A DNA stretch of 64,000 nucleotides from Cellulomonas sp. PhB143. Its GTDB lineage: Bacteria > Actinomycetota > Actinomycetes > Actinomycetales > Cellulomonadaceae. This document shows, piece by piece, positions 44,967 through 54,729 of the stretch. The position numbers were made by a program, and so were the translations under genes. The stretch's first letter is position 1, and each line of letters begins with the position of its first letter. Location of the stretch: positions 1 through 64,000 of the forward strand of contig NZ_RKIJ01000013.1 of NCBI RefSeq assembly GCF_003752595.1, given 5' to 3'. The notes under the pieces are model-generated. The model searched no databases and had not been told where the DNA came from. It saw only the letters and a list, made by a program, of their open reading frames with translations.

Positions 44967-46253
44967 ATGAGCGACATCGGACCCGGGACCTTCGTGCTGT
45001 ACGCGGTCCTCCTGGTCGTGGTCATCTTCGTGCTCGTCGCACTGGCGAAGGCCGTGCAGATCGTGCCGCAGGCGACCGCCGTGATCGTCGAGCGCCTGGG
45101 GCGCTACTCGCGCACCCTGGACGCGGGCCTGCACCTGCTGGTGCCGTTCATCGACCGGCAGCGGGCCGGCGTCGACCTGCGCGAGCAGGTCGTCTCCTTC
45201 CCGCCGCAGCCGGTGATCACCTCCGACAACCTCGTCGTGAGCATCGACACGGTCATCTACTTCCAGGTCACGGACCCGAAGTCGGCGGTCTACGAGATCG
45301 CCAACTACATCACCGCGATCGAGCAGCTCACCGTGACCACGCTGCGCAACGTCATCGGGTCGATGGACCTCGAGCAGACGCTGACGAGCCGCGACCAGAT
45401 CAACGGCCAGCTCCGCGGCGTGCTCGACGAGGCCACCGGCCGCTGGGGGATCCGCGTCAACCGCGTCGAGCTCAAGTCGATCGACCCGCCGCAGAGCGTG
45501 CAGGGCGCGATGGAGCAGCAGATGCGCGCCGAGCGCGACCGTCGCGCGACGATCCTCACCGCCGAGGGCGTCAAGCAGTCGCAGATCCTCACCGCCGAGG
45601 GCGAGAAGCAGTCCCAGATCCTGCGGGCCGAGGGGCAGGCGCAGGCGGCGATCCTCAACGCCGAGGGCGAGGCGCGAGCCATCCTCCAGGTGTTCGACGC
45701 CATCCACGAGGGCGACGCGGACCCGAAGCTGCTCGCCTACCAGTACCTGCAGATGCTCCCGCAGATCGCGGACAGCCAGTCGTCGAAGATGTGGTTCGTG
45801 CCCACGGAGTTCACCGCGGCGCTCGAGAGCATCACCAAGGGCTTCGGCGGCGGCGCCGGACCTGCCGCGCCGTCGGCCGGACCGTCCGGGGACGACGCCG
45901 GCCCGGCCGGCGAGGACGAGCCGGGCCGGTCGGGCCGCCGCGAGCGGTCTCCGCTCGGCACGTCGCTGACGGACCCCGCCGAGGCTCTCGCGGAGGCGCG
46001 CCGCCAGGCGCAGGCCGCCACGGCGGACGCCACGAGCGCGGGGACCTACTCCGGGCGCCCGTTCGACCCGTCGAGCGAGTCCGGGCAGCGCCCGGGCGGT
46101 GCGCCGACGCGGGGCGGCTCGTCCCGGCGCGGGGCGGCGCCCCGCGCGCTGGGCGGCGGGGACGACGCCGCCACGGACGACGCTCCTCCCGCGCCCCCGG
46201 TGCCTCCCGTCCCGCCGGCGGACGACGACGCTCCGGGCACGACCCGGGACTGA
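44967..46253 (+). CDS. SPFH/Band 7 membrane protein (stomatin/flotillin-like)
   Basis: Encodes 428 aa. An N-terminal membrane helix (~8-28, TFVLYAVLLVVVIFVLVALA) leads to the SPFH domain (VPQATAVIVERLGRYSRTLD, RVELKSIDPP). A coiled coil with the repeated AEGEKQSQIL pattern lies at ~185-235. The conserved part ends near 300. The last ~130 residues are a Pro/Gly/Asp-rich tail with PPAPPVPPVPPADDD. It oligomerises at the membrane and is the NfeD partner. GGAGG SD 9 nt before the ATG; a strong terminator follows. Confidence 0.93.
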   Translation: MSDIGPGTFVLYAVLLVVVIFVLVALAKAVQIVPQATAVIVERLGRYSRTLDAGLHLLVPFIDRQRAGVDLREQVVSFPPQPVITSDNLVVSIDTVIYFQVTDPKSAVYEIANYITAIEQLTVTTLRNVIGSMDLEQTLTSRDQINGQLRGVLDEATGRWGIRVNRVELKSIDPPQSVQGAMEQQMRAERDRRATILTAEGVKQSQILTAEGEKQSQILRAEGQAQAAILNAEGEARAILQVFDAIHEGDADPKLLAYQYLQMLPQIADSQSSKMWFVPTEFTAALESITKGFGGGAGPAAPSAGPSGDDAGPAGEDEPGRSGRRERSPLGTSLTDPAEALAEARRQAQAATADATSAGTYSGRPFDPSSESGQRPGGAPTRGGSSRRGAAPRALGGGDDAATDDAPPAPPVPPVPPADDDAPGTTRD

Positions 46254-46264
46254 TCCGCGCGACG

Positions 46265-46294
46265 GACGCGCCGCCCTCGATCGGGCGGCGCGTC
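46265..46294 (+). terminator. Terminator after SPFH gene
   Basis: Perfect 12-bp arms GACGCGCCGCCC (46265-46276) and GGGCGGCGCGTC (46283-46294) with a TCGATC loop, starting 12 bp after the stop codon. A new -10 (TAGTGT, 46310-46315) for the next operon follows directly. Confidence 0.75.
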
Positions 46295-46346
46295 GTCGGT
46301 GGCCGCGACTAGTGTGGTGCGGGCCGGCCGAGACCACGGAGAACCG

Positions 46347-48086
46347 ATGCTCATCAGACTCCTCAAGGAGTACCTGCGGCCCTACACCGCCGCTATCACC
46401 GCCGTGCTCGTGCTGCAGCTCGCGCAGACGCTCGCGACCCTCTACCTGCCGAGCCTGAACGCCGACATCATCGACAAGGGCGTCTCGACGGGCGACACCG
46501 ACTACATCATGCACACCGGCATGGTCATGCTCCTGATCAGCCTCGGGCAGGTCGTGTGCGCCGTCGCCGCGGTCTTCTTCGGCGCCCGCGCCGCGATGTC
46601 CATGGGGCGCGACGTGCGCCGCGGGTTCTTCCGCCAGGTGCAGTCGTTCTCGGCCCAGGAGGTCAACCGCTTCGGCGCACCGTCGCTGATCACACGCTCG
46701 ACCAACGACGTCCAGCAGGTCCAGATGGTCGTCCTCATGTCGTTCACGATCATGATCATGGCGCCGATCATGCTGGTGGGCGGCATCATCCTGGCCCTGC
46801 AGGAGGACGCCACGCTGTCCCTGCTGCTCGTCGTGGTGGTCCCGGTGCTGGCCGTGACCGTCGGCCTGATCGTCTCCCGGATGGTGCCGTACTTCCGCGT
46901 GATGCAGAAGCGGATCGACCGCATCAACCAGGTGATGCGCGAGCAGATCACGGGCATCCGGGTCATCCGGGCGTTCGTGCGCGAGCGCCACGAGGAGGCG
47001 CGGTTCGAGGTCGCCAACGAGTCGCTGTTCGACACCTCGCTGCGCGCCGGCAAGCTCATGGCCCTGATGTTCCCGACGGTGATGCTGGTGATGAACCTCT
47101 CCAGCGTCGCCGTGATGTGGTTCGGCGGCCACCAGATCGACCAGGGCGAGCTGGAGATCGGCGAGCTCACGGCGTTCCTCAGCTACATCATGTACATCCT
47201 GATGTCCGTGATGATGTCGACGATGATGTTCGTCATGGTCCCCCGCGCGGCGGTCGCCGCCGAGCGGATCACGGAGGTCCTCGACACCGCCTCGAGCGTC
47301 GTGGAGCCGACGGCGCCGACGCCGCTGCCGGCGCGGCCGACGGGCCGCCTCGAGCTGGTCGGCGCGGGGTTCGCCTACCCGGGCGCCGAGGAGGCGGTCC
47401 TGCACCACGTGGACCTCGTCGCGGAGCCGGGGCGGACGACCGCCATCATCGGCTCGACCGGCTCGGGCAAGACGACCCTGCTCAACCTCGTGCCGCGGTT
47501 GTTCGACGCCACCGAGGGCTCGGTGCGGATCGACGGCATCGACGTGCGCGAGCTGTCGGGACAGGACCTCGGGTCGCTCATCGGCCTCGTGCCGCAGAAG
47601 GCCTTCCTGTTCTCGGGGACGGTCGCCGACAACCTGCGCTACGGGCGTCCCGACGCGACGGAGGAGCAGATGTGGCAGGCCCTCGAGGTCGCCCAGGCGC
47701 GCGACTTCGTGGAGCGTCTCGAGGCGGGGCTCGAGGCGCCCGTCTCCCAGGGGGGCGCCAACTTCTCCGGCGGGCAGCGCCAGCGGCTCGCGATCGCCCG
47801 TGCGGTGATCCGCGACCCTCGCGTGTACCTCTTCGACGACTCGTTCTCGGCGCTCGACTACGCGACCGACGCGGCGCTGCGCGCCGCGCTCGCGCCACGG
47901 ACGCGGGACTCGGTGGTCGTCGTCGTCGCCCAGCGCGTCGCGACGATCCGCAGCGCGGACGTGATCGTCGTGCTCGAGCACGGCCGCATCGTCGGGCAGG
48001 GCACGCACGACGAGCTGCTGGAGACCAACGAGACCTACCAGGAGATCGTCTACTCCCAGCTCTCGGCCGAGGAGGCGACGGCATGA
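46347..48086 (+). CDS. Heterodimeric ABC exporter, subunit with degenerate site
   Basis: Encodes 579 aa with six membrane helices (1-310), then an ABC domain. Walker A is GSTGSGKTTLLNLVPRLF (near 370), the signature is the intact FSGGQRQRLAIARAV, and Walker B is VYLFDDSFSALD, with Asp where the catalytic Glu is normally found. This is the non-hydrolytic half typical of BmrCD/TM287-288-like heterodimers. Its partner overlaps by ATGA. Likely a multidrug or lipid exporter. TAGTGT at 46310 and a GGAGAA SD support this start. Confidence 0.92.
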   Translation: MLIRLLKEYLRPYTAAITAVLVLQLAQTLATLYLPSLNADIIDKGVSTGDTDYIMHTGMVMLLISLGQVVCAVAAVFFGARAAMSMGRDVRRGFFRQVQSFSAQEVNRFGAPSLITRSTNDVQQVQMVVLMSFTIMIMAPIMLVGGIILALQEDATLSLLLVVVVPVLAVTVGLIVSRMVPYFRVMQKRIDRINQVMREQITGIRVIRAFVRERHEEARFEVANESLFDTSLRAGKLMALMFPTVMLVMNLSSVAVMWFGGHQIDQGELEIGELTAFLSYIMYILMSVMMSTMMFVMVPRAAVAAERITEVLDTASSVVEPTAPTPLPARPTGRLELVGAGFAYPGAEEAVLHHVDLVAEPGRTTAIIGSTGSGKTTLLNLVPRLFDATEGSVRIDGIDVRELSGQDLGSLIGLVPQKAFLFSGTVADNLRYGRPDATEEQMWQALEVAQARDFVERLEAGLEAPVSQGGANFSGGQRQRLAIARAVIRDPRVYLFDDSFSALDYATDAALRAALAPRTRDSVVVVVAQRVATIRSADVIVVLEHGRIVGQGTHDELLETNETYQEIVYSQLSAEEATA

Positions 48087-50230
48087 GCGGCACGAACCAG
48101 GCTCCGGCGGGACGCACGGCACCGCCCGCGGCCGCGAGCGCGCCGACCGGCGCGGCGGCGCCGGCCCGGCCCCCGCAGGGCCGCGGCCCCATGGGGAACA
48201 TGGGCATGCCGGGCGAGAAGGCCATGGACTTCGGCGGGTCGCTGAAGAAGTTCGCCGTCCGGCTGCGCCCGCACCGGCTGCTCGTGGTGCTGATCGCCTT
48301 CCTCGGGATCGCGTCCGTCGCCGCCGCCGTCGCCGGGCCCAAGATCCTCGGCGACGCGACGAACGTCATCTTCGACGGCGTCATCGGCGCGCGCCTGCCC
48401 GCGGGGATCTCCCAGGAGCAGGCGGTCGACGGGCTGCGGTCGCAGGGTCAGGACCAGGTCGCCGACCTCGTCGCCGGGACGGACGTCGTGCCCGGCCAGG
48501 GCATCGACTTCACGCGGCTCGGCCAGATCCTGCTCGTCGTCGTGCTCGTGTACGTCGGCTCGTTCGTCTTCGGCTGGATGCAGGGCCGGCTGACCGCCGT
48601 CGTCGTGCAGCGGACCGCACGGACCCTGCGGGCGGACGCGGAGGCGAAGCTCAACCGGCTCCCGCTGTCGTACTTCGACCGCAACCAGCGCGGCGACATC
48701 CTCTCGCGCGTGACGAACGACATCGACAACGTCTCCCAGACCATGCAGCAGACGCTCTCGCAGCTGGTGACCGCCGTCCTGACGGTCGTCGGTGTGCTCG
48801 GCATGATGTTCTGGATCTCGCCGCTGCTCGCGGTGATCGCGCTGGTCACGGTGCCGCTGAGCGTGATCGTGACGGCCGCCATCGCGAAGCGGTCCAAGCC
48901 CCAGTTCGTGCAGCAGTGGGCCGCGACGGGACGCCTCAACGCCCACGTCGAGGAGATGTACACGGGCCACACGCTCGTCAAGGTCTACGGCCACCAGCAC
49001 ACCGCGCTCGAGGACTTCGACCGGGAGAACGAGGCGCTGTACGGGGCGAGCTTCAAGGCCCAGGCGATCTCGGGCGCCATCCAGCCCGCCATGGGCTTCA
49101 TCGCGAACCTCAACTACGTGATCGTCGCGGTCGTGGGCGGGCTCAAGGTCGCGTCGGGATCGCTGACGCTCGGGGACGTGCAGGCGTTCATCCAGTACTC
49201 GCGCCAGTTCACGCAGCCGATCACCCAGATCGCGTCGATGATGAACCTCCTGCAGTCCGGGGTGGCGTCGGCCGAGCGGGTGTTCGACCTGCTGGAGGCC
49301 GACGAGCAGGACGCGGACCCGGCCGGCGGGACCTCGGTGCGCCCCGTGCGGGGCCGGGTCGCGTTCGAGGACGTGTCGTTCTCCTACGACCCGGGCGCGC
49401 CGCTCATCGAGCACCTCGACCTCGTCGTGGAGCCGGGCCAGACGGTCGCGATCGTCGGCCCGACGGGTGCCGGCAAGACGACGCTCGTGAATCTCGTGAT
49501 GCGGTTCTACGAGGTCGACGACGGCCGCATCACGCTGGACGGCGTCGACACCCGGCAGATGACCCGCCACGAGCTGCGCGAGGACATCGGCATGGTGCTG
49601 CAGGACACCTGGCTCTTCGGCGGGACGATCGAGGAGAACCTGCGCTACGGCGTCCGGGAGGGCGAGACGGTCGACGAGGAGACGTTCCTCGCGGCGACCA
49701 CCGCCACGCACGTGGACGCGTTCGTCCGGACGCTGCCCGACGGGTACGCGACGCACATCGACGACGAGGGCGGCAGCGTCAGCGCCGGCGAGAAGCAGCT
49801 GCTGACCATCGCGCGGGCCTTCCTCGCCGACCCGGCGATCCTCATCCTCGACGAGGCCACCAGCTCGGTGGACACCCGCACCGAGGTGCTGGTGCAGCAG
49901 GCGATGAACGCGCTGCGCTCCGGGCGCACCGCGTTCGTCATCGCCCACCGGCTCTCCACGATCCGGGACGCCGACGTGATCCTCGTGATGGAGCACGGCT
50001 CGATCGTGGAGCAGGGCTCGCACGACGCGCTCCTGGAGGCCGGCGGCGCCTACGCGCGGCTGTACCAGAGCCAGTTCGCGGCGCCGGTCAGCGACGGAGA
50101 GGGAGGCGAGCCCGAGCACCCGGGCGCCGAGGTGCTCGCCGACGGCGCTCCGGCGTCCGGCGAGGGGCCCCCGTCGCTCCGCGACCAGCTGGCGGCCGGC
50201 GACGACCTGGCGACCGACGACGAATGGTGA
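48083..50230 (+). CDS. Heterodimeric ABC exporter, catalytic subunit
   Basis: Encodes 715 aa. A ~55-aa Pro/Ala/Gly-rich extension precedes six membrane helices. An inserted extracellular loop (residues ~95-150) is longer than usual. The ABC domain has Walker [19 protein letters not shown], Walker [17 protein letters not shown] with the catalytic Glu, but a degenerate signature [15 protein letters not shown]. The non-consensus signature faces the other subunit's Asp-type Walker B, forming the degenerate nucleotide site. It ends with a ~55-aa acidic tail. Overlaps both neighbours. Confidence 0.92.
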   Translation: MSGTNQAPAGRTAPPAAASAPTGAAAPARPPQGRGPMGNMGMPGEKAMDFGGSLKKFAVRLRPHRLLVVLIAFLGIASVAAAVAGPKILGDATNVIFDGVIGARLPAGISQEQAVDGLRSQGQDQVADLVAGTDVVPGQGIDFTRLGQILLVVVLVYVGSFVFGWMQGRLTAVVVQRTARTLRADAEAKLNRLPLSYFDRNQRGDILSRVTNDIDNVSQTMQQTLSQLVTAVLTVVGVLGMMFWISPLLAVIALVTVPLSVIVTAAIAKRSKPQFVQQWAATGRLNAHVEEMYTGHTLVKVYGHQHTALEDFDRENEALYGASFKAQAISGAIQPAMGFIANLNYVIVAVVGGLKVASGSLTLGDVQAFIQYSRQFTQPITQIASMMNLLQSGVASAERVFDLLEADEQDADPAGGTSVRPVRGRVAFEDVSFSYDPGAPLIEHLDLVVEPGQTVAIVGPTGAGKTTLVNLVMRFYEVDDGRITLDGVDTRQMTRHELREDIGMVLQDTWLFGGTIEENLRYGVREGETVDEETFLAATTATHVDAFVRTLPDGYATHIDDEGGSVSAGEKQLLTIARAFLADPAILILDEATSSVDTRTEVLVQQAMNALRSGRTAFVIAHRLSTIRDADVILVMEHGSIVEQGSHDALLEAGGAYARLYQSQFAAPVSDGEGGEPEHPGAEVLADGAPASGEGPPSLRDQLAAGDDLATDDEW

Positions 50231-50691
50231 CGGCGCCGCGGCGCGTCGCCCCGCCCCGGGCGACCCGCGCCGTCGCGCTGCGCCTCGCAGGGGTCGGCGT
50301 GATCGTCGCCGGGGCGCTGTGGTGGCACGCCGCGACGCACGAGGACGTCCCGCTCCCGCCCGAAGGCGCGTCCCCCGAGGAGGTGGTGGGGGCGTACGTC
50401 GCCGCGATCAACGGTCGGGACCGCGAGACCCTGCGGGCGCTCTCGACGCCCGCCACCGCCGAGCAGAGCGAGGTCTGGGTCGGCACGCGCATCGACGACC
50501 TGACGTTCCTGCCGCGCGACGACGCCGCGAGCCCCGGCCCGGAGGAGACGAGCGCGGACGTCCCGGTGACGTTCGTGATCCGCCACGGCGACGCCTCGAT
50601 GACCGAGGGGGAGACGACGGGGTGGACCTACCTCCTCGTCCGGGACGCGGCCACGGGGCGGTGGCTCGTGCAGGACCAGGGCCAGGGCTGA
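50224..50691 (+). CDS. Membrane-anchored or exported protein of unknown function
   Basis: Encodes 155 aa. One N-terminal membrane helix ([20 protein letters not shown]) after a basic start suggests an anchored extracytoplasmic domain. The body, with [20 protein letters not shown] and [19 protein letters not shown], resembles the NTF2-like/DUF4878 lumazine-binding fold seen in small secreted proteins; this is a structural guess. It overlaps the ABC gene by 7 bp; GTG 50227 is an alternative start with a cleaner GTGA overlap. No lipobox Cys is present. Confidence 0.78.
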   Translation: MVTAPRRVAPPRATRAVALRLAGVGVIVAGALWWHAATHEDVPLPPEGASPEEVVGAYVAAINGRDRETLRALSTPATAEQSEVWVGTRIDDLTFLPRDDAASPGPEETSADVPVTFVIRHGDASMTEGETTGWTYLLVRDAATGRWLVQDQGQG

Positions 50692-50712
50692 CGGGTGCGG
50701 GAGAATCGCCGG

Positions 50713-51579
50713 GTGAGCACCTCCGATCCCGCCGGCGTCCCTGGCGTCGTCCGCGTCACCGACCCCGCCGACGAGCGCCTCGGCGACTACACGAACCTCA
50801 CCGACGTCCGCCTGCGCTCGAAGCACGAGCCCGAGAAGGGCCTGTACATCGCGGAGAGCTCGACCGTCATCCGGCGGGCGATCGCGGCGGGCCACCGGCC
50901 ACGCTCGTTCCTCATGGCGGAGAAGTGGCTCCCCGAGCTCGCCCCGCTGATCGCCGGCCTGCCGCCCGGGGACGACGGCGCGCCCGTCCCCGTCCACCTC
51001 GCCGAGCCCGCGGTGCTGGAGCAGGTCACCGGGTTCAACGTGCACCGCGGAGCGCTCGCGGCCATGCACCGCCCGGCGCTCCCGGCCGTGCACGACCTGC
51101 TCGCCGCGGCGCGCGGCGGTGCGGGTGCCCGCCGGGTCGCGGTGCTCGAGGACCTCGTCGACCACACCAACGTGGGGGCGGTCTTCCGCTCGGCCGCGGC
51201 GCTGGGCGTCGACGCGGTGCTCGTCTCGCCACGCTGCGCCGACCCGCTCTACCGCCGCTCGGTGCGGGTCTCGATGGGCACCGTGTTCCAGGTGCCGTGG
51301 ACGCGCCTCGAGGCGTGGCCCGGCGGGCTGGACGCGCTGCGCGCGGAGGGGTTCACGGTCGCGGCCCTCGCGCTGTCCGACGACGCCCTCTCGCTCGACG
51401 AGCTCGAGTCCGACCCGCCCGAGCGGCTCGCCCTGGTGCTCGGCACCGAGGGCGACGGGTTGTCCGCGACCGCCGTGGCTGCGTCGGACACCGTGGTGAA
51501 GATCCCGATGGCGGGGGACGTGGACTCGCTCAACGTGGCCGCGGCGAGCGCGGTGGCGTTCTGGGCCACGCGCGTCTGA
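50713..51579 (+). CDS. SpoU/TrmH-family rRNA or tRNA 2'-O-methyltransferase
   Basis: Encodes 288 aa. The N-terminal substrate-binding part has [20 protein letters not shown]. The SPOUT domain has [20 protein letters not shown]-like motif 1 ([20 protein letters not shown]), motif 2 [17 protein letters not shown] (near 235), and motif 3 [18 protein letters not shown] (near 260). These give the knotted SAM site. The target RNA is not known. I prefer GTG 50713 because GGGAGAA lies 7 nt before it; GTG 50695 would add six residues. Confidence 0.9.
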   Translation: MSTSDPAGVPGVVRVTDPADERLGDYTNLTDVRLRSKHEPEKGLYIAESSTVIRRAIAAGHRPRSFLMAEKWLPELAPLIAGLPPGDDGAPVPVHLAEPAVLEQVTGFNVHRGALAAMHRPALPAVHDLLAAARGGAGARRVAVLEDLVDHTNVGAVFRSAAALGVDAVLVSPRCADPLYRRSVRVSMGTVFQVPWTRLEAWPGGLDALRAEGFTVAALALSDDALSLDELESDPPERLALVLGTEGDGLSATAVAASDTVVKIPMAGDVDSLNVAAASAVAFWATRV

Positions 51580-51628
51580 CGCCCGGCATCCCCGTGCCCG
51601 TGGACGGTGGTTTCCGGCTGGGCCGTTG

Positions 51629-51647
51629 TGAGGTTAGCCTTGCCACC
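51629..51647 (+). promoter_or_regulatory. Iron box (DtxR/IdeR/DmdR type) over a leaderless promoter
   Basis: TGAGGTTAGCCTTGCCACC matches the 19-bp actinobacterial iron box TTAGGTTAGSCTAACCTAA at 13 of 19 positions, with a strong left half-site. It ends directly before the ATG. It includes TAGCCT (51635-51640), a TANNNT -10 ending 7 nt before the ATG. Iron-loaded repressor here would block transcription outright. Confidence 0.65.
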
Positions 51648-52616
51648 ATGACGGAGCTCTCGACCGCGACCACCACCCAGCCGTGGCGCATGTTCGACGT
51701 CCGGGTCGCGCGGGTCACGCGCCTGTGCTCCTCGTTCGTCCGCGTGACGTTCACGGGGGAGGACCTCGACGAGTTCGCCGACAACGGCCGCGACCAGCGC
51801 ATCAAGTTCGTCCTCCCCGCGCCCGACGGCGGGTACGTGCACCTCGACCGCAGCCCCGAGTGGTACGCCGCGTGGCGGGCGCAGCCGGAGGAGCGCCGCA
51901 ACCCGCTGCGCACCTACACGGTCCGCGCCGTGCGGCACGAGAGCCGCGAGGTGGACGTCGACGTCGTCCTGCACGGTGACGGCGGGCCCGCGTCGCGCTG
52001 GGCCACCTCCGCCGGCCCCGGGACGCCCCTGGTGATCCTCGGGCCCAACGCCCGCCACGACGGCCGCCACGGGGGGCTCGAGTTCACGCCGCCCGCGTGC
52101 AGCCACGCGCTCCTGCTGGCCGGCGACGAGACCGCCGTGCCGGCCATCGCCGCGATCTGCGAGTCGCTGCCCGACGACGCCGTCGGCGACGTGCTGCTCG
52201 AGGTCCCGACCGCCGGGGACACCTGGACCCTCGACACCCCCGCCGGCGTCCGCGTGACGTGGCTGCCCCGCGACGGCGCCCCGCACGGCGACGCCCTGGT
52301 GCCGGCCGTCAGCGCCGCCGCCGAGCGGCTGCTCGCGATGGGCGTGCGGCGCTCGGAGAGCGAGCTCTCCGCCGCGTCGTCGGGCGCGCTGCCCGCGGCG
52401 CTGGAGGACGTCGACGTCGACCAGGCGCTGCTGTGGGAGGTCCCGCTCGACGAGGCGGGGATCCCGCTCGTCCAGGACACCGTGCTCTACGCGTGGCTCG
52501 CGGGCGAGGCCGGCGTCATCAAGACGCTGCGCCGCTACCTCGTGGGCGAGCTCGGCGTGGACCGCCGCGCCGTGGCGTTCATGGGCTACTGGCGCCAGGG
52601 CCGCTCCGAGCTCTGA
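51648..52616 (+). CDS. Siderophore-interacting protein (ViuB/SIP family)
   Basis: Encodes 322 aa. The FAD-binding half has [29 protein letters not shown] and the flavin motif [20 protein letters not shown]. The C-terminal SIP domain has [20 protein letters not shown], and ends [20 protein letters not shown] with [11 protein letters not shown]. Family members use NADPH or ferredoxin and FAD to reduce ferric siderophores and free iron in the cytosol. An iron box overlaps the promoter. No siderophore transporter or synthesis genes are adjacent. Confidence 0.93.
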   Translation: MTELSTATTTQPWRMFDVRVARVTRLCSSFVRVTFTGEDLDEFADNGRDQRIKFVLPAPDGGYVHLDRSPEWYAAWRAQPEERRNPLRTYTVRAVRHESREVDVDVVLHGDGGPASRWATSAGPGTPLVILGPNARHDGRHGGLEFTPPACSHALLLAGDETAVPAIAAICESLPDDAVGDVLLEVPTAGDTWTLDTPAGVRVTWLPRDGAPHGDALVPAVSAAAERLLAMGVRRSESELSAASSGALPAALEDVDVDQALLWEVPLDEAGIPLVQDTVLYAWLAGEAGVIKTLRRYLVGELGVDRRAVAFMGYWRQGRSEL

Positions 52617-52651
52617 GCGAGCGCCCCGAGCGACCTCCCAGGTCCGCGAAC

Positions 52652-52657
52652 TATCGT
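52652..52657 (+). promoter_or_regulatory. Leaderless-type -10 for the 301-aa membrane protein
   Basis: TATCGT fits TANNNT and ends 7 nt before the ATG at 52665. No SD is present. The gene thus has its own promoter and is not part of the siderophore-interacting protein transcript. Confidence 0.5.
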
Positions 52658-52664
52658 CGGGCAC

Positions 52665-53570
52665 ATGCCTGCCCGCACGATCGACACCACACCCCTGTCC
52701 GCGCGCCCGAGCAGGGCCGCTGTGGCACAGCTCGAGACGGACGCCCGCGCGGGGGACTACGGCCTCGCGACCCGGGACGCCGCGCGCGCCGACCGCCGTG
52801 CGGGCGGCTGCTTCGCGGCCCTCGTGGGCGGAGGCATCGCGTTCTGCCTCATCCTGTCGGTCCCGCTCTCGCGTGACCTGGCGAACCTGCCGATCGTGCT
52901 CGGCCTGCTGGCCGCCGACGTGGTGCTGTGGGTCGTCCTCGTCGTGGTCGGGCGGGCCGTGATGCGACGCCGGTGGCGCGAGCGGGCGCGGGTCGTGGCC
53001 CTCGCCCAGGCCAACGGCCTGGTGGTCGAGCCCGTCGCCGCGCCCGGCGAGCCGCCCGCGACCTGGTTCGCCCTCGGGCGCAGCGGGACGACGACGGACC
53101 GCGTCACCTGGGTGCAGGGCACCGGCAGCGGGCAGGCGCCCGTCGAGGTCGCGACCTACGGGCGCACCCAGGTCGGCCCGCGCGAGCAGAGCTGTCGCTA
53201 CCTCGTCGTGCGCCTGGCGTCGGCCGGCCAGGACGGACCGCTGCTGCCGCGCGTGGCGCTGCTGGCGGCCGGGCGCACGCACGCCTACCGCGGGACGATC
53301 GAGCCGCCCGTGATCGGCACCCGCAGCGGCGTCGAGGTCCACGGCGACCCGCGCGACGCCGCCCAGCTGGCCGACGGGTCGCCGGCGGGCGAGCTCGTCG
53401 ACGCGGTCGCGCCCCACCTCGTCGCCGCGCCGGCGCTCGCGGCGGAGCTCGTCGGTGGCGACCTCGTGGTGTACGCCTTCGGCACCGACCACGCCCTCGA
53501 CCCGGCGCTGTGGGAGCGGTTCGCCCGGATCGCCGACGTCGCCACGGGGGCGGCCGTCGCGGGACGCTGA
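52665..53570 (+). CDS. Membrane protein of unknown function (301 aa)
   Basis: Encodes 301 aa. A ~50-aa cytoplasmic start contains AVAQLETDARAGDYGLATRD. Two adjacent helices follow (GGCFAALVGGGIAFCLILSV; LPIVLGLLAADVVLWVVLVV), then a ~190-residue soluble domain with RARVVALAQANGLVVEPVA, YLVVRLASAGQ and DLVVYAFGTDHALDPALWE. I do not recognise the family. The ordering (two helices, then cytoplasmic domain with Gln-Ala-Asn-Gly motif) recurs in actinobacterial hypothetical proteins. Codon use is like the core genes. Confidence 0.75.
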   Translation: MPARTIDTTPLSARPSRAAVAQLETDARAGDYGLATRDAARADRRAGGCFAALVGGGIAFCLILSVPLSRDLANLPIVLGLLAADVVLWVVLVVVGRAVMRRRWRERARVVALAQANGLVVEPVAAPGEPPATWFALGRSGTTTDRVTWVQGTGSGQAPVEVATYGRTQVGPREQSCRYLVVRLASAGQDGPLLPRVALLAAGRTHAYRGTIEPPVIGTRSGVEVHGDPRDAAQLADGSPAGELVDAVAPHLVAAPALAAELVGGDLVVYAFGTDHALDPALWERFARIADVATGAAVAGR

Positions 53571-53584
53571 GCCCGCCGCCCGGC

Positions 53585-54181
53585 TCAGGCCGGTGGCACC
53601 GGGGTGGCGAGCCCGTCGACGACCTCGGCCCCCGGGAGGGCGCCCAGCAGGTCGCCTGGCAGCAGCAGCTTCGAGCGCCGCACCCCGCTGCCGATCAGGG
53701 CGAGCGTGCCCGGCTCGGCGACCCGCGCGTCGAGCAGCACCCGCCACGCGGACGGCAGGCCGATCGGGGTGATCCCGCCGTACTCCATCCCGGACTCCAC
53801 CACGGCACGCTCCTGCGCGAGGAACGAGGCCTTGCGCGCGTCGAGCAGGTGCCGCACGCGCGTGTTGACGTCGGCGCGGGTCGTGGCCCGCACGACGGCG
53901 GCCGCGACGCGCTCCTCGCCGGCCCGGCGCCCCGCCACGAGCACGCAGTTGGCCGACGCCTCCGGCGCGAGGCCGTGCACGGCGTTGAGGGTCGCGGTGT
54001 CCGCGTGGTCGGGGTCGATCTCGGTGACCGCGACCTGGCCGGCGACCCGGGCGTCGTCGGCCGCCCAGCGCCGCAGCGCGTCGAGGACGGGGACGGCGAG
54101 GAGGTCCGGGCGCTCCAGCGCCGGGACCCAGTCGAGGCTGCCGAGCGAGGGGAGGACGGAGGCGGGGTGCGCGTCGCTCAC
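53585..54181 (-). CDS. YbaK/EbsC-family aminoacyl-tRNA editing protein
   Basis: Encodes 198 aa. The YbaK fold is shown by TATLNAVHGLAPEASANCVL (near 65-85), then AAVVRATTRADVNTRVRHLL and the pair KASFLAQERAVVESGMEYGG with ITPIGLPSAWRVLLDARVAE. These freestanding domains remove mischarged Cys or Ala from tRNA-Pro; the specificity here is unassigned. The GTG start overlaps the PEBP gene stop by GTGA, so both come from one mRNA. Confidence 0.9.
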   Translation of the reverse strand: MSDAHPASVLPSLGSLDWVPALERPDLLAVPVLDALRRWAADDARVAGQVAVTEIDPDHADTATLNAVHGLAPEASANCVLVAGRRAGEERVAAAVVRATTRADVNTRVRHLLDARKASFLAQERAVVESGMEYGGITPIGLPSAWRVLLDARVAEPGTLALIGSGVRRSKLLLPGDLLGALPGAEVVDGLATPVPPA

Positions 54182-54729
54182 GCCTCGGCCTCCGCGGGGA
54201 CCGCGTAGGTGCCGGTCAGGGTCGCCCGGCCGATCGTGTGGAACAGGGCGTTGAACGCCACCGCCGTGGGGGAGGCGTCGGCATCGAGGCCGAGCCACGC
54301 CACGTCCAGGGCGTGCACGGCGAAGACGTACCGGTGGGCGCGGTCGCCCGGCGGGGGCGCCATCCCGGTGTACCCGGTGCCCCCGCCGTCGTTGCGGACC
54401 TGGAGGGCGCCGGCTGGTAGCTCGGCGCCGTCGGGCGCGCCCGCGCCGGTGGGCAGCGCCGTCGTCGTCGCGGGGAGGTCCAGGACGGTCCAGTGCCAGA
54501 AGCCGGCGGGCGTCGGCGCGTCGGGGTCGAAGCAGCTGACGACGAAGGAGCGCGTGCCGTCGGGGAAGCCGGACCAGCCGAGGGCGGGGGAGACGTCGTC
54601 GCCCGCGGCGGCGAAGGTGTTCGCGATCTCCTCGCCGTCGGTGACGTCCGTGCTGGTGAGGGTGAACGAGGGGACCGGCGGGAGCTGGTCGTAGGGGTCG
54701 GGGGCGATGGGGCGGTCGTCGAGATCCAT
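54178..54729 (-). CDS. YbhB/YbcL-family (Raf kinase inhibitor-like, PEBP) protein
   Basis: Encodes 183 aa. PEBP signatures are SFTLTSTDVTDGEEIANTFA, SPALGWSGFPDGTRSFVVSC, FDPDAPTPAGFWHWTVLDLP and GYTGMAPPPGDRAHRYVFAV. These form the phosphatidylethanolamine-like ligand pocket. There is no signal peptide, so it is cytosolic. Role in bacteria unclear. The gene marks the left edge of the accessory patch; its upstream region contains no clear promoter. Confidence 0.92.
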   Translation of the reverse strand: MDLDDRPIAPDPYDQLPPVPSFTLTSTDVTDGEEIANTFAAAGDDVSPALGWSGFPDGTRSFVVSCFDPDAPTPAGFWHWTVLDLPATTTALPTGAGAPDGAELPAGALQVRNDGGGTGYTGMAPPPGDRAHRYVFAVHALDVAWLGLDADASPTAVAFNALFHTIGRATLTGTYAVPAEAEA

